From Streptococcus sinensis (GTDB lineage: Bacteria; Bacillota; Bacilli; Lactobacillales; Streptococcaceae), in assembly GCF_000767835.1 (NCBI RefSeq), contig NZ_JPEN01000068.1, positions 22,088 through 86,087 on the forward strand: DNA of 64,000 bases. The letters run 5' to 3'. Positions 9,404 to 16,509 of the stretch are shown piece after piece. The notes under the pieces are model-generated. The model made no database searches, was not told where the DNA came from, and was given only the letters and a program-made list of their open reading frames with translations. The position numbers and the translations under genes were made by a program. Position 1 is the stretch's first letter; each line of letters begins with the position of its first letter.

Positions 9404-9544
9404 TTACTTAAAATATTGCTTGTGTGAATAGTCTTCTAGTTCTCGTGAAATATCACCGGACACTCGCATCAATGCAAAAGTCACATAGACCAGAATAACC
9501 GATACTAGAAGAATAATTGAAAATATTAGTTGGACAATACTCAT
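9404..9544 (-). CDS. 46-residue single-pass membrane protein
   Basis: ATG 9544 stands behind AAAAGGAGAAGAA. The product has one long hydrophobic helix (about residues 3-25) followed by a charged tail (MRVSGDISRELEDYSHKQYFK). It ends 20 bp before the SEC10/PgrA gene, so the two are likely co-transcribed. No family is recognised. A tiny membrane protein next to an exclusion protein could help placement or signalling, but that is a guess. Confidence 0.55.
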   Translation of the reverse strand: MSIVQLIFSIILLVSVILVYVTFALMRVSGDISRELEDYSHKQYFK

Positions 9545-9612
9545 TTCTTCTCCTTTTCATAACATCACCTATCTGCTTTCAGCAACAAAGAAAGATTTCC
9601 TTGCTCCCTAAA

Positions 9613-9637
9613 ACAGATAGATGAGGACTCTATCTGT
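9613..9637 (-). terminator. Rho-independent terminator
   Basis: Perfect 9-bp arms ACAGATAGA/TCTATCTGT directly after the stop of the gene at 9637-9954, with a short T stretch on the minus strand. Confidence 0.6.
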
Positions 9638-9954
9638 TAAGTTTTAACGATAGGTCGATGATAGCCTTTACCAGTTAGCTGCAAGATTGTCTTATTTCCC
9701 TGTTTGATTCGTCTAGCAACTAAAACATCACCACGTTTGATTGTCCGGATTTCATTATAAATTTTTGAGTATTCCGCAACCATCTCAACCGATTGAAGTT
9801 TTCCTGCCACATAACCTTTTTTAGGTATTAAACCATGCTTACTGGTTAATTTAACTTCTTCACCACTTACAAGCCGTGCAGTTGTATCGCCTTGCAAACC
9901 TAGTCGTCTTAAGTCAGTGAGTGTGACCTCACTAGTTGATTTTATTTGATTCAT
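9637..9954 (-). CDS. Hypothetical protein, possible nucleic-acid-binding protein
   Basis: 105 residues from ATG 9954, behind AAAGGAGGACAAG; the longer frame upstream has no such site. The protein is basic and beta-rich with segments such as TARLVSGEEVKLTSK, RGDVLVARRIKQGNKTILQLTGKG. It resembles small basic proteins found beside replication or methylase genes in ICEs but I cannot name a family. It follows a long non-coding stretch (9955-10266) that holds inverted repeats, so it may be an autonomous unit with its own regulation. Confidence 0.5.
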   Translation of the reverse strand: MNQIKSTSEVTLTDLRRLGLQGDTTARLVSGEEVKLTSKHGLIPKKGYVAGKLQSVEMVAEYSKIYNEIRTIKRGDVLVARRIKQGNKTILQLTGKGYHRPIVKT

Positions 9955-10266
9955 CTTGTCCTCCTTTATTTGAATCAAAGGCTGATTTACTGCCATGCCG
10001 AGTTGATGCCGTAGCATCTCTACTGTGTTTTTTACGCACGATTTATAGTTTAGGAATCGCAAACTCTTTCGTCTTACGGGACAAGTCAACCGTGACTTTC
10101 CATGATGCAGTCAGCACTAGATATACTTTCTAGTTACACACCGCCCCTATTCTTCTTTTTATGCCTAGACTGCGCTAATCGGGACAGTGGGGGTATTCAA
10201 TTTTCAAAGGTCAAAAGTAGTTTTATGACTTACTCAGGTCAAGTATTTTAGAAATATGGAACTATC
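9955..10266. other. 312-bp non-coding region of element A with inverted repeat
   Basis: No gene with a plausible ribosome binding site was found. It holds an inverted repeat ACTAGA/TCTAGT (10116-10134) next to a GC-rich stretch containing ACACACCGCCCC, and a second C/G-rich block near 10183-10193. The high local GC and hairpins set it apart from its AT-rich surroundings. It could be an origin (replication or transfer) of element A or a long regulatory leader for the 9637-9954 gene. Confidence 0.4.
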
Positions 10267-10458
10267 TTAATCCAAATCTTCACCTACTAAAGAATCGTAA
10301 ACATGTACGATAATTTCTTCATTACCTATAATTGATTTCATCTTCTTAAACTTCTTTAAAACAACTCCAACTGCTTCTTCGACTGAAAATTCATCCAAAG
10401 TATTTCTGTACGTTGCAAGCCCTGTTCTGCCGTTGCCGCAAATTCTATTCTTTCCCAA
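10267..10458 (-). CDS. Small hypothetical protein overlapping the methylase gene
   Basis: The frame overlaps the 3' end of the methylase gene by about 100 bp and runs past it to 10267. The C-terminal part (KKFKKMKSIIGNEEIIVHVYDSLVGEDLD) lies outside the methylase and looks protein-like. The true start may be a TTG or ATG further inside; no convincing ribosome binding site was seen. It may be translated by coupling to the methylase gene. Confidence 0.35.
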   Translation of the reverse strand: MGKNRICGNGRTGLATYRNTLDEFSVEEAVGVVLKKFKKMKSIIGNEEIIVHVYDSLVGEDLD

Positions 10459-11147
10459 TTAGATAACTGCTTGTTATAAAGTTCACTATCATAACCGCTA
10501 AGTAATATTTTTGCTTTAGACTGATTCAATTCTTCTAAAAGTTCTACATGATCCTGATCTTCCATCTCTACTGTATACTGCTTTCTTGTCCTCGTACTCA
10601 AAACATAAGGTGGATCAATATACATACAGACATTCTCACGATTATATTCTGAAATTAAATCCAAAGCCGGCCGGTTCTCAATCTGTACTTGTTTTAAGCG
10701 GATAGCTGCTTCTTGGATAATTTCAGGAAGTTCATTCCAATGCTTCACTGCATAAGCTCTTTCTCGACCGTTCACATCACGCTTCCACCCAGACTTTTCA
10801 AAATTGCGAAAACCATGAGACATTAAAGAACGGATAATAAAATTGACCGCTTTATCAACTTCATTATGAGGATTAGTCTCCCAAGCCTTATCATAAATAG
10901 CTCGACTATAAGGAATTAAAAATACTTTTTCGGCCAGCTCGTCTGGATAACTCCGAATCACTTGAAACAAATTGACAACATCGTCATTCAAATCATTGAT
11001 TGTTTCAATAGAACTTGAAGGTTTATTAAATAAAACTGCTCCACTTCCAAAATACGGTTCAAGATAACTTTTATGTTCAGGAAATAAATCAACAATTTTC
11101 TTAGCTAGATTCCACTTGCTTCCTGGATAACGAAGAATAGTTTTCAT
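10356..11147 (-). CDS. Dam-type (D12) DNA N6-adenine methyltransferase
   Basis: 263 residues with the D12-class signature in order: RYPGSKWNL near the N-terminus, the SAM-binding EPYFGSGAVLF loop (about 30-42), and the catalytic DPPY motif (about 178-181, in YIDPPY). Its length fits the Dam family. It methylates adenine in short DNA sites; the recognition sequence cannot be read from the protein. It starts 14 bp after repA and no cognate nuclease gene is visible, so it is probably a solitary methylase. Such enzymes protect mobile DNA from host restriction on entry or mark replication origins. Confidence 0.9.
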   Translation of the reverse strand: MKTILRYPGSKWNLAKKIVDLFPEHKSYLEPYFGSGAVLFNKPSSSIETINDLNDDVVNLFQVIRSYPDELAEKVFLIPYSRAIYDKAWETNPHNEVDKAVNFIIRSLMSHGFRNFEKSGWKRDVNGRERAYAVKHWNELPEIIQEAAIRLKQVQIENRPALDLISEYNRENVCMYIDPPYVLSTRTRKQYTVEMEDQDHVELLEELNQSKAKILLSGYDSELYNKQLSNWERIEFAATAEQGLQRTEILWMNFQSKKQLELF

Positions 11148-11160
11148 TTTTCATTACCTC

Positions 11161-12099
11161 TTAAACTAGTGCAGTCTTTCCTGAAATCTCATATTTCATG
11201 TCAGCATTCCTATGAGCAATCATTTTCGCCTCTAACCTACGTTCCTCTTTAAGATTTTCCAGACATTTCAACAAATAAGCTAGAGGACTTTCCGAATCAA
11301 TTGGAATCCGCTCGATTATATCTAACACTTCACCACTCGTCACATACCCATCTGAAAGATATTGTCCAATCATCATTTTTTGATAGTGGGTTAATTTATA
11401 ATTTTGAAACTCACCTGTAAAAAGATCTAATTGCGTAAATTTTCCATTATACCTATCAGTAATCAATTGCAGCAGAGAATAATATTCCGGCTTAATATAT
11501 TTCACAGATTGACCTGGAATAGATAAATCATTAGCTCCAGAAGGCGAGGAAATTTCTTCTGAAATTTGCTCAGCCTTTCTAGAACTATTATCACTTTCAG
11601 TTTCATTAGAATTAGTATCACTAGATTCAGTATCATTAGATTCTGATTTTCCGACTTCTTGAGTTCGGTTTTTCCGACTTCTGGAATTCTGATTTTCCGA
11701 CTTCTGGAATTCTGATTTTCCGACTTCCGCCATTACCAAGGGTTTAACTACGTTTTCATCTCTCAATGAACCAAGATAAATTAAATTTGGCTTGTTCAAT
11801 CCTTGACGAACTTCTTCTAAAAGATTATATTTTTTAAGTTCTTTTTTAAGCTTTATAACCTTGTCTTTACCACAACCTAACATATCGCCAATCTCTTCAA
11901 CTGTGAAAATAAAATAGATATTACCATCTTCATCAATCCAGTTATTTTTAATTGACAATTCAAACCTATCTTTCAAAATAGCATATAGAAGTTTTGAGTA
12001 TGCAGACATTCTTTTATAAAAATTGGATTCAAAAAGTTGCTTTGGCACACGGAAGAATCTCTCACTATTGTTTACTTGTTTAAGTGAAATCCTTTCCAT
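11161..12099 (-). CDS. repA: RepA_N replication initiator (element A)
   Basis: 312 residues. The first 110 form a RepA_N-type winged-helix domain (FRVPKQLFES, AYSKLLYAILKDRFELS, IGDMLGCGKDKVIKLKKEL, YNLLEEVRQGLNKPNLIYLG). A Ser/Glu/Asn-rich linker (about 120-185) contains a near-repeat of SRKNRTQEVGKSE-type units, and the C-terminus is a separate small domain (about 185-300). RepA_N proteins initiate theta replication of Gram-positive plasmids and occur in ICEs that replicate after excision. The start is ATG 12099 behind AGAGGTGTAAGT. It follows a 56-residue protein gene by 2 bp and precedes the methylase gene. Confidence 0.85.
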   Translation of the reverse strand: MERISLKQVNNSERFFRVPKQLFESNFYKRMSAYSKLLYAILKDRFELSIKNNWIDEDGNIYFIFTVEEIGDMLGCGKDKVIKLKKELKKYNLLEEVRQGLNKPNLIYLGSLRDENVVKPLVMAEVGKSEFQKSENQNSRSRKNRTQEVGKSESNDTESSDTNSNETESDNSSRKAEQISEEISSPSGANDLSIPGQSVKYIKPEYYSLLQLITDRYNGKFTQLDLFTGEFQNYKLTHYQKMMIGQYLSDGYVTSGEVLDIIERIPIDSESPLAYLLKCLENLKEERRLEAKMIAHRNADMKYEISGKTALV

Positions 12100-12101
12100 A
12101 C

Positions 12102-12272
12102 TTACACCTCTTTCAATCTGAAATCACCTTTTGAATTAAATCCAATCAATCCAAAAGACTCAAGTTCTTTAATGCTTGCCGTTGTTTCTTGCCGTGTTAA
12201 ACCCGTTTCCCTCATCAGAAATTGGATAATCACCTCTCGGGATATTTTCTCCTTAGTTTTTCTTTTAGTCAT
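12102..12272 (-). CDS. 56-residue winged-helix-like protein before repA
   Basis: ATG 12272 follows an excellent GGGAGGTAAAA site. The peptide is helical and basic and contains RETGLTRQETTASIKELESFGLIG, here described in two parts: a helix pair with the layout of a winged-helix DNA-binding domain, then a short wing. It ends 2 bp before repA, so the two are one operon. It is the first gene inside the right end of element A, preceded by a perfect hairpin terminator or attenuator. A role as a replication regulator is likely but inferred. Confidence 0.6.
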   Translation of the reverse strand: MTKRKTKEKISREVIIQFLMRETGLTRQETTASIKELESFGLIGFNSKGDFRLKEV

Positions 12273-12298
12273 TTTTACCTCCCAAAAATACGAAAAAA

Positions 12299-12324
12299 GA
12301 GTTAACAGTTTTTCCTGTTAACTC
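12299..12324. terminator. Bidirectional hairpin terminator inside element A right end
   Basis: Perfect 10-bp arms GAGTTAACAG/CTGTTAACTC with T-runs on both strands. It separates the element from transcription entering from trpX, and may also act as an attenuator for the small gene and repA just downstream. Element B has an equivalent hairpin at 62359-62387. Confidence 0.75.
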
Positions 12325-12330
12325 AATATT

Positions 12331-12361
12331 TTTTATTTACCTCAAAACTCTAGACACTTAC
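12331..12361 (-). repeat. Right terminal inverted repeat of element A
   Basis: Read inward on the minus strand it begins GTAAGTG and contains AGAGTTTT. It matches the right terminal repeat of element B (62404-62434) without gaps at 22 of 31 positions, including 15 of the first 18. This places the element/chromosome junction at 12361/12362, 151 bp beyond the trpX stop codon. The partner end lies left of the window. Confidence 0.7.
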
Positions 12362-12473
12362 TCTTCTGTAGGTATGTATCTGGATTTCTGAGATCAAAAA
12401 TTACAGAACCTTTCACAGAAATAAATAATTGAATTTGCTCTAAGGTTTCGAGCATCGAATAAACTATTAAAAC

Positions 12474-12506
12474 AAGAAGCCCTATCTAAATTAGATAAAG
12501 CTTCTT
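12474..12506 (-). terminator. Terminator of trpX
   Basis: Arms AAGAAGC/GCTTCTT with an inner TATCTAA/TTAGATA pair, followed by a T-rich tail on the minus strand. It shows that trpX is monocistronic here. Confidence 0.75.
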
Positions 12507-12512
12507 TGAGTC

Positions 12513-13520
12513 TTATTCAATAACTTGGCCAGCATCTTTCAGAACATCTTCTGGTACAGTAATGCCAAGTTCTTTGGCATTTTTGGTATTGATAACAGAT
12601 TTACCTGTATCGAAAATATCCACTGCAGTGTCAGCAGGTTTGGCACCTTTAAGGACTTTAGCAGCCATTTTCCCTGTCGCAACACCTAGGTCATACTGGT
12701 CTACAACGACAGATGCAAGGCCACCTTCTTCTACCATGGCTGTCGCACTTGGATAAATCGGTTTCTTAGCTTCTTTATTGCTGGACACAACTGTCGCAAA
12801 AGCTGACGCAATAGTATTGTCGATTGGAATCCAGATAGCATCAACCTTGCCAGTCATGACATTCATGGTTGAAGCAATTTCATTGGTTGAAGGAACAGAA
12901 TATTCTTCTACCGTGTAGCCCGCCTCTTCAGCCAATTTTTTGAACTCTTCCACCTGAGTTTTAGAGTTGTCTTCACTGCTAGAGTAGAGCACACCGATAG
13001 TCTTAACGTCTGGAGTCAGTTTTTTAATCAGCTCTAGCTGTTGCTTGGCTGGATTGTGGTCAGAGACACCAGTGATATTGCCACCTGGCTTATCCAGATT
13101 TTTCACTAGATTTGCTCCGACTGGATCAGTTATAGCTCCCATGACGATTGGCTTATCCTTAGTAGCCGCAGCCAGCCCTTGCGCAGACGGAGTCGCAATA
13201 CCAATCAGCACATCGTTGTCATTGGCCACTAGCTGCTTGCTCATGGTAGAGACCTTACTCTGATCGCCCTCAGCATTCATAAAGTCAATCTTAACCTTGT
13301 CTCCCTTATAGCCTTCCTCGGCCAAACCATCCTGAATCCCCTTGTAAATCAAATCCAGCGAAGGATGACTGACATACTGTAGCACGCCGACCTTGACCGT
13401 TTGACTCTCACCACCAGTATTAGAAGTGTTATTTTTGCTGTTCAAGCTGGAATAGACCATCCCACCGATTGCCAAAACAGCCAGAATCCCTAAAATAGTC
13501 ATTAAACGTTTATTTTTCAT
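12513..13520 (-). CDS. trpX: Tryptophan ABC transporter substrate-binding protein TrpX
   Basis: 335 residues. A signal/anchor helix (about 5-25) without a lipobox Cys is followed by a two-lobed periplasmic-binding fold of the ABC_sub_bind family (VGVLQYVSHPSLD, VLIGIATPSAQG, PIVMGAITDPVGANLV, DAIWIPIDNTIAS). This is TrpX, which feeds the TrpYZ transporter. I start it at ATG 13520 (MKNKRLM) behind GGAGAAAGAAC; an upstream in-frame ATG at 13568 lacks a good site. A T-box leader precedes it, and a terminator follows directly, so trpY and trpZ are not in the operon and must lie elsewhere. It is chromosomal and sits between two mobile elements. Confidence 0.9.
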   Translation of the reverse strand: MKNKRLMTILGILAVLAIGGMVYSSLNSKNNTSNTGGESQTVKVGVLQYVSHPSLDLIYKGIQDGLAEEGYKGDKVKIDFMNAEGDQSKVSTMSKQLVANDNDVLIGIATPSAQGLAAATKDKPIVMGAITDPVGANLVKNLDKPGGNITGVSDHNPAKQQLELIKKLTPDVKTIGVLYSSSEDNSKTQVEEFKKLAEEAGYTVEEYSVPSTNEIASTMNVMTGKVDAIWIPIDNTIASAFATVVSSNKEAKKPIYPSATAMVEEGGLASVVVDQYDLGVATGKMAAKVLKGAKPADTAVDIFDTGKSVINTKNAKELGITVPEDVLKDAGQVIE

Positions 13521-13611
13521 GTTCTTTCTCCATTTCTCTCTTTTATATTCAATCCCTAGGGACGCCATCGTTTAAACATAGGCAATTCTCCTTATTTTTT
13601 ATAATAAACAA

Positions 13612-13860
13612 CAAAAAAACCTCACACAGGTACTCTGTGTGAGGGCGTAAATCGCGGTGCCACCTCAATTATGGAAAAAAGATAGTATTCTCCATATCTC
13701 TGTCTTGTCATCAAACAAGCTGCACTGTAAGGTGTGCCCACCGAATTCTTATTGTTTCAAATTCATATTTATCAATTAGCCCAATTTCGTAAAGATTTGC
13801 TGCTCATTTCCACCACCCACAAGCTCGCTAAAAACAAATTCATCTACTACTTTTCTAATT
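13612..13860 (-). promoter_or_regulatory. T-box riboswitch, probably tRNA-Trp
   Basis: On the minus strand the leader contains the T-box core GAGGTGGCACCGCGAT (13651-13666 region). It is followed by a terminator hairpin with arms CCTCACACAG/CTGTGTGAGG (13620-13644) and a run of seven T. The upstream part has the GGTGG/AAATGAGCAG features of stem I, and a candidate specifier in GAAATTGGGC reads TGG, the Trp codon. Uncharged tRNA-Trp would bind and favour antitermination, turning on trpX when tryptophan is scarce. The T-box is clear; the Trp specifier is the less certain part. Confidence 0.88.
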
Positions 13861-13866
13861 TCCTAT

Positions 13867-13895
13867 ATTGTAAATTTTTCCTGAAAGGATGTCAA
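13867..13895 (-). promoter_or_regulatory. trpX sigmaA promoter
   Basis: -35 TTGACA at 13890-13895 and -10 TACAAT at 13867-13872, with a 17-bp spacer, reading toward the T-box leader. The left end of element B lies exactly 16 bp upstream of the -35 box. Confidence 0.88.
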
Positions 13896-13902
13896 GACTT
13901 TT

Positions 13903-13911
13903 TTTGAAATC
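13903..13911. repeat. Target site duplication of element B, left copy
   Basis: TTTGAAATC lies directly outside the left terminal repeat. The identical 9 bp lies directly outside the right terminal repeat at 62435-62443. Confidence 0.9.
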
Positions 13912-13942
13912 GTATGTGGTAGAATTTTTTAGAATAGGCAAT
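13912..13942 (+). repeat. Left terminal inverted repeat of element B
   Basis: Begins GTATGTGGTAGAA and contains TTTTTAGAATA. It matches the right end at 26 of 31 positions without gaps. Confidence 0.88.
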
Positions 13943-13988
13943 TCTGTATGAAAAAGGAGAACTTGTCACCGAGTTGTAATCAAAAAGA

Positions 13989-14008
13989 CTGAACAATTTC
14001 TTGCTCAG
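13989..14008 (-). terminator. Terminator facing trpX at element B left end
   Basis: Arms CTGAACAA/TTGCTCAG (one G-U pair) with a T-run on the minus strand. It would stop transcripts leaving the element toward trpX. Confidence 0.65.
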
Positions 14009-14011
14009 CCC

Positions 14012-14117
14012 TTGACATAGATACGTTTATCCTGTATCATAAATTAGAGACTGAGTAAGAAGTGCGAGTTCTTACTCGGTAAGGCGGAAGGTGTTAGCGC
14101 ACCTTTCGTCTTTTTTT
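14012..14117 (+). ncRNA. Candidate small RNA with own promoter and terminator
   Basis: A near-consensus promoter, TTGACA (14012-14017), 17-bp spacer and TATCAT (14035-14040), is followed by two hairpins. The first has 12-bp arms (14050-14061 and 14069-14080) and a 7-base loop GTGCGAG. The second has 11-bp arms (14083-14093 and 14100-14110) followed by seven T and is a standard terminator. No open frame fits inside. The transcript, about 70 nt from near 14047, would be convergent with and antisense to the 3' trailer of the transposase gene. It could control transposase expression or act in trans through the exposed loop; the target is unknown. Confidence 0.7.
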
Positions 14118-14188
14118 ATTCGATTAAGTTAGTTAAATTATAACACACACCAACACACAACGCAAGTATTTTATATAAAAAACAGCAC

Positions 14189-14211
14189 AAAAAGACCTTT
14201 ATCACAAAGGT
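14189..14211 (-). terminator. Transposase gene terminator
   Basis: Arms ACCTTT/AAAGGT with loop ATCAC, followed by CTTTTT on the minus strand, 34 bp after the stop codon. Confidence 0.6.
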
Positions 14212-14215
14212 TATT

Positions 14216-14225
14216 ATTATATAAC
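14216..14225. repeat. GTTATATAAC-like site 1 (ATTATATAAC)
   Basis: One mismatch from the GTTATATAAC palindrome found at several operon starts in element B. It lies in the trailer of the transposase gene. Confidence 0.35.
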
Positions 14226-14244
14226 TTTATATCTATCTTTTTAT

Positions 14245-15573
14245 CTATAAATTACGATATTTGCCATATCTGAGGCGACCAACTGATTGAACATCATAGC
14301 TCTTATTATTCTTATTCTGTTCTTGTTTGATTTTTCCAGCACTAAAAGACTCTAGATCGATATACTGCTGATAATACTCACGCCAGGAACCAAAAAAGAG
14401 TTCTCTTAACTCGCCTTCATAAGCCATGACAATCATTTGACTCATCGTCTCAGCCCCCTGTATCGTCCAATACATGCCTCGCTTCTTCATACGGTAAGTA
14501 ATCTTACGATGCTGTGACTCCATCACACCAATCCCTGCATGACTGAATCCTCTCAATTCTGCTGGTTTAGTGTATTGAAAGTTGTTAAGCAGCTTTCTTT
14601 TGAAGCTTTCAAAGACTGCCAGTTCTTCTTCATTCAAAGCCAATGCTTCTGTTGTATCTAAAACTGTTCGTAGTTTTCCTTTATCGTGCTGCTTAATTGC
14701 TTGAAAAGCACTATCCAGGAGCTCCTCTGAGTAAAGTTTGAAAAAGGACTTTAGCTTCTGGTCAACATGATATTTATCCCAAAAGTGCTCATGTCGTTTC
14801 ACTTTAAGAGCTTTCGCAATCTCTTTGAAAACATAAGGGGTATAGCCATGGCCACCATCTGAATTGGTAATCAATAATGTATCTTCGTCTATTTCAAAAT
14901 GATTATAAAGATAGTCCAATACTTTGTCACGAGTCAGACGATTGTCTAAGGAAATAAATTCTTTTTTGTCCTGTAACTCAAAACGATTACTCCCTACTTT
15001 TTGACTACCTGTATGTACCACAAAATGAGACAAATCAACGTTTCGATTATCTAATTCTTCTCCTCGAGCTTTGACCATCACTCCATCTCCTTCAATATAA
15101 ATCACATTGACATGCTTTTTATCAACAGGAAACCCTTCCTCAAAAAAACGATAGGCTTCCCGCTCTTTGAGTAAATGATGACAAAGTTTAACCGCTTTAA
15201 CAACGGTAGGCTTTGTAATCACAATGTGATAGACCATCTGAACAGCTTTAATGACCTTATCATAAGGCATCATAGTAGAAAGATAAGCAATTTGGTACAT
15301 GAATTCCCAGGAGAACCGGACATTCTTTTTTAACCCTAGTTCCTCGTCTACGGGGACTACCCACTGATTTCCTTTTTTCCATCGACGACGGCGAAAAGTA
15401 AACTCTCCAAATGTAAAAGCTACCGTACGCTCCATAGAATGGATGCAGGTATAGCCTCTGGCCTTCATAATCGGAACCATCTGATCATCATACTTAGAGA
15501 CAAACTCATAGAAATTTGTCGCATTTTGTGCAATTAGTTGTTCTTTTAACTCTCGTTCTTCAAAGATTGTCAT
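14245..15573 (-). CDS. tnpA: ISLre2-family DDE transposase of element B
   Basis: 442 residues, the usual length for ISLre2 transposases (UPF0236). The N-terminal third has basic and aromatic blocks (FTFGEFTFRRRRWKKG). Candidate catalytic acids are the Asp in VIYIEGDGVMVK (about 159), the Asp in LITNSDGGHGY (about 234) and the Glu in GVMESQHRK (about 350). In the TnGBS family this enzyme excises and inserts the whole conjugative element upstream of sigmaA promoters. It lies next to the left terminal repeat and no second pair of terminal repeats encloses it alone, so it is the element's own enzyme and not an independent insertion sequence. The start at ATG 15573 follows AGAGGAGAGAGGCA. Confidence 0.93.
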   Translation of the reverse strand: MTIFEERELKEQLIAQNATNFYEFVSKYDDQMVPIMKARGYTCIHSMERTVAFTFGEFTFRRRRWKKGNQWVVPVDEELGLKKNVRFSWEFMYQIAYLSTMMPYDKVIKAVQMVYHIVITKPTVVKAVKLCHHLLKEREAYRFFEEGFPVDKKHVNVIYIEGDGVMVKARGEELDNRNVDLSHFVVHTGSQKVGSNRFELQDKKEFISLDNRLTRDKVLDYLYNHFEIDEDTLLITNSDGGHGYTPYVFKEIAKALKVKRHEHFWDKYHVDQKLKSFFKLYSEELLDSAFQAIKQHDKGKLRTVLDTTEALALNEEELAVFESFKRKLLNNFQYTKPAELRGFSHAGIGVMESQHRKITYRMKKRGMYWTIQGAETMSQMIVMAYEGELRELFFGSWREYYQQYIDLESFSAGKIKQEQNKNNKSYDVQSVGRLRYGKYRNL

Positions 15574-15607
15574 TGCCTCTCTCCTCTAAATTAGAATAAC
15601 GAGAACT

Positions 15608-15636
15608 ATTTTAAAGATTCATTAATCGCTTTTCAA
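15608..15636 (-). promoter_or_regulatory. Transposase promoter
   Basis: -35 TTGAAA (15631-15636), 17-bp spacer, -10 TAAAAT (15608-15613), about 35 bp before the transposase start. Confidence 0.7.
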
Positions 15637-15709
15637 ATTTCTTTTGATTTTGGCACCAAAAAAATGGCCAATAATCTCCTTAAATACAATAAGAGAACGG
15701 TTCAAAATT

Positions 15710-15750
15710 AAAAAGCTAGAGTTCCGCCATTGGGAATCTCTAGCTTTTTT
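15710..15750. terminator. Bidirectional terminator after the parA-repA operon
   Basis: Twelve-base arms AAAAAGCTAGAG/CTCTAGCTTTTT with T-runs on both strands. It isolates the transposase from the replication operon. Confidence 0.8.
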
Positions 15751-15786
15751 GTGACTGAGAACTATTTTGTCTCAGGTTCTTTCATA

Positions 15787-16110
15787 TTATTTATTTTCCT
15801 GCTTTTTTCGTTCAATGGAGGTACGGATACTCTCCGCAAAAGCAAAACAAATGGGCCATGAAACAAGTCCCCAAAAGCCCCAGACAATCAGGTCTGCGAT
15901 AAAGGAAAAGCCACCTGAAAAATGAGCCCCTAGTGCAATGATTAAAATCGGTAATACTAAAACAGGAACGAATTTCAAAGCCAATAGTCCAATGACTAAC
16001 AAGAAAAACATGCTTAGCCCAATAGATTGATAAAAAATATACAGCGCTATTGCCACAATCAACCACCAGAACGTCTGAACCAGTTTTTTAATGGAAACAA
16101 AAATAATCAT
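15787..16110 (-). CDS. Small membrane protein of the partition operon
   Basis: 107 residues with three or four hydrophobic segments (about 12-30, 33-60, 62-90) and a basic tail ERKKQENK. It starts at ATG 16110 behind AAGGAG, 4 bp after repA. No family is recognised. It is the last gene of the parA-repA operon and may be involved in element maintenance or exclusion, but nothing shows this directly. Confidence 0.6.
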   Translation of the reverse strand: MIIFVSIKKLVQTFWWLIVAIALYIFYQSIGLSMFFLLVIGLLALKFVPVLVLPILIIALGAHFSGGFSFIADLIVWGFWGLVSWPICFAFAESIRTSIERKKQENK

Positions 16111-16114
16111 AGCT

Positions 16115-16498
16115 TTACTCCTTGATATATGGAACCAATTTATCGGTTAAATAGATACGATTAGGCTGGTTATTACCTGATTTCACTTCTTCTATCAATC
16201 CATATTGAGCTAACTTTTTCTTCAGGGAAATAACGGTTGTCTTACCCTGGTTGAACAGTTCACATAAGTCTTCAACCCTAAAGTGAACATAGGTAGCCCC
16301 ATTGTCATCATAGCCTTTTTGAATAAAATCTAACGGTTCTCTTAAACGATCTAACAAAAAAGAATAGACCAAAATCTCTTTATAATTCAATCCCTTAAAG
16401 TCATCATGCTCAAATAGGACTTTAGGAATATAAATTTGTTCAGAATCTGCATCTATCAATGATGGGTCTAAATCGGATAACGTTGATAAATAAGCCAT
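16115..16498 (-). CDS. repA: Short RepA_N-type replication initiator (element B)
   Basis: 127 residues that align by eye with the RepA_N domain of the element A initiator: YIPKVLFEH, YKEILVYSFLLDRLRE, VEDLCELFNQGKTTVISLKKKLAQYGLIEEVKSGNNQPNRIYL. The C-terminal domain of full-length RepA_N proteins is absent. In this family the N-terminal domain binds iterons in the rep gene. It starts at ATG 16498 behind AAGGAGTGCGACC. It may act with the primase-like protein at 58790-60292, or it may be a regulator only. Its position after parA supports a plasmid-like replication and partition unit. Confidence 0.75.
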   Translation of the reverse strand: MAYLSTLSDLDPSLIDADSEQIYIPKVLFEHDDFKGLNYKEILVYSFLLDRLREPLDFIQKGYDDNGATYVHFRVEDLCELFNQGKTTVISLKKKLAQYGLIEEVKSGNNQPNRIYLTDKLVPYIKE

Positions 16499-16509
16499 GG
16501 TCGCACTCC

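Noticed and set aside
13521-13568. Upstream in-frame start for trpX giving a longer protein
   Set aside because: The ATG at 13568 has no good ribosome binding site, while ATG 13520 has GGAGAAAGAAC and gives a proper signal helix.
14245-15573. Transposase as an independent insertion sequence inside the ICE
   Set aside because: No second inverted repeat pair or target duplication flanks only this gene. The matching ends are those of the whole element.
16115-16498. Truncated RepA as a pseudogene
   Set aside because: The frame has its own ribosome binding site and normal stop within an intact operon. Short RepA_N proteins can be functional or regulatory, so decay is not shown.
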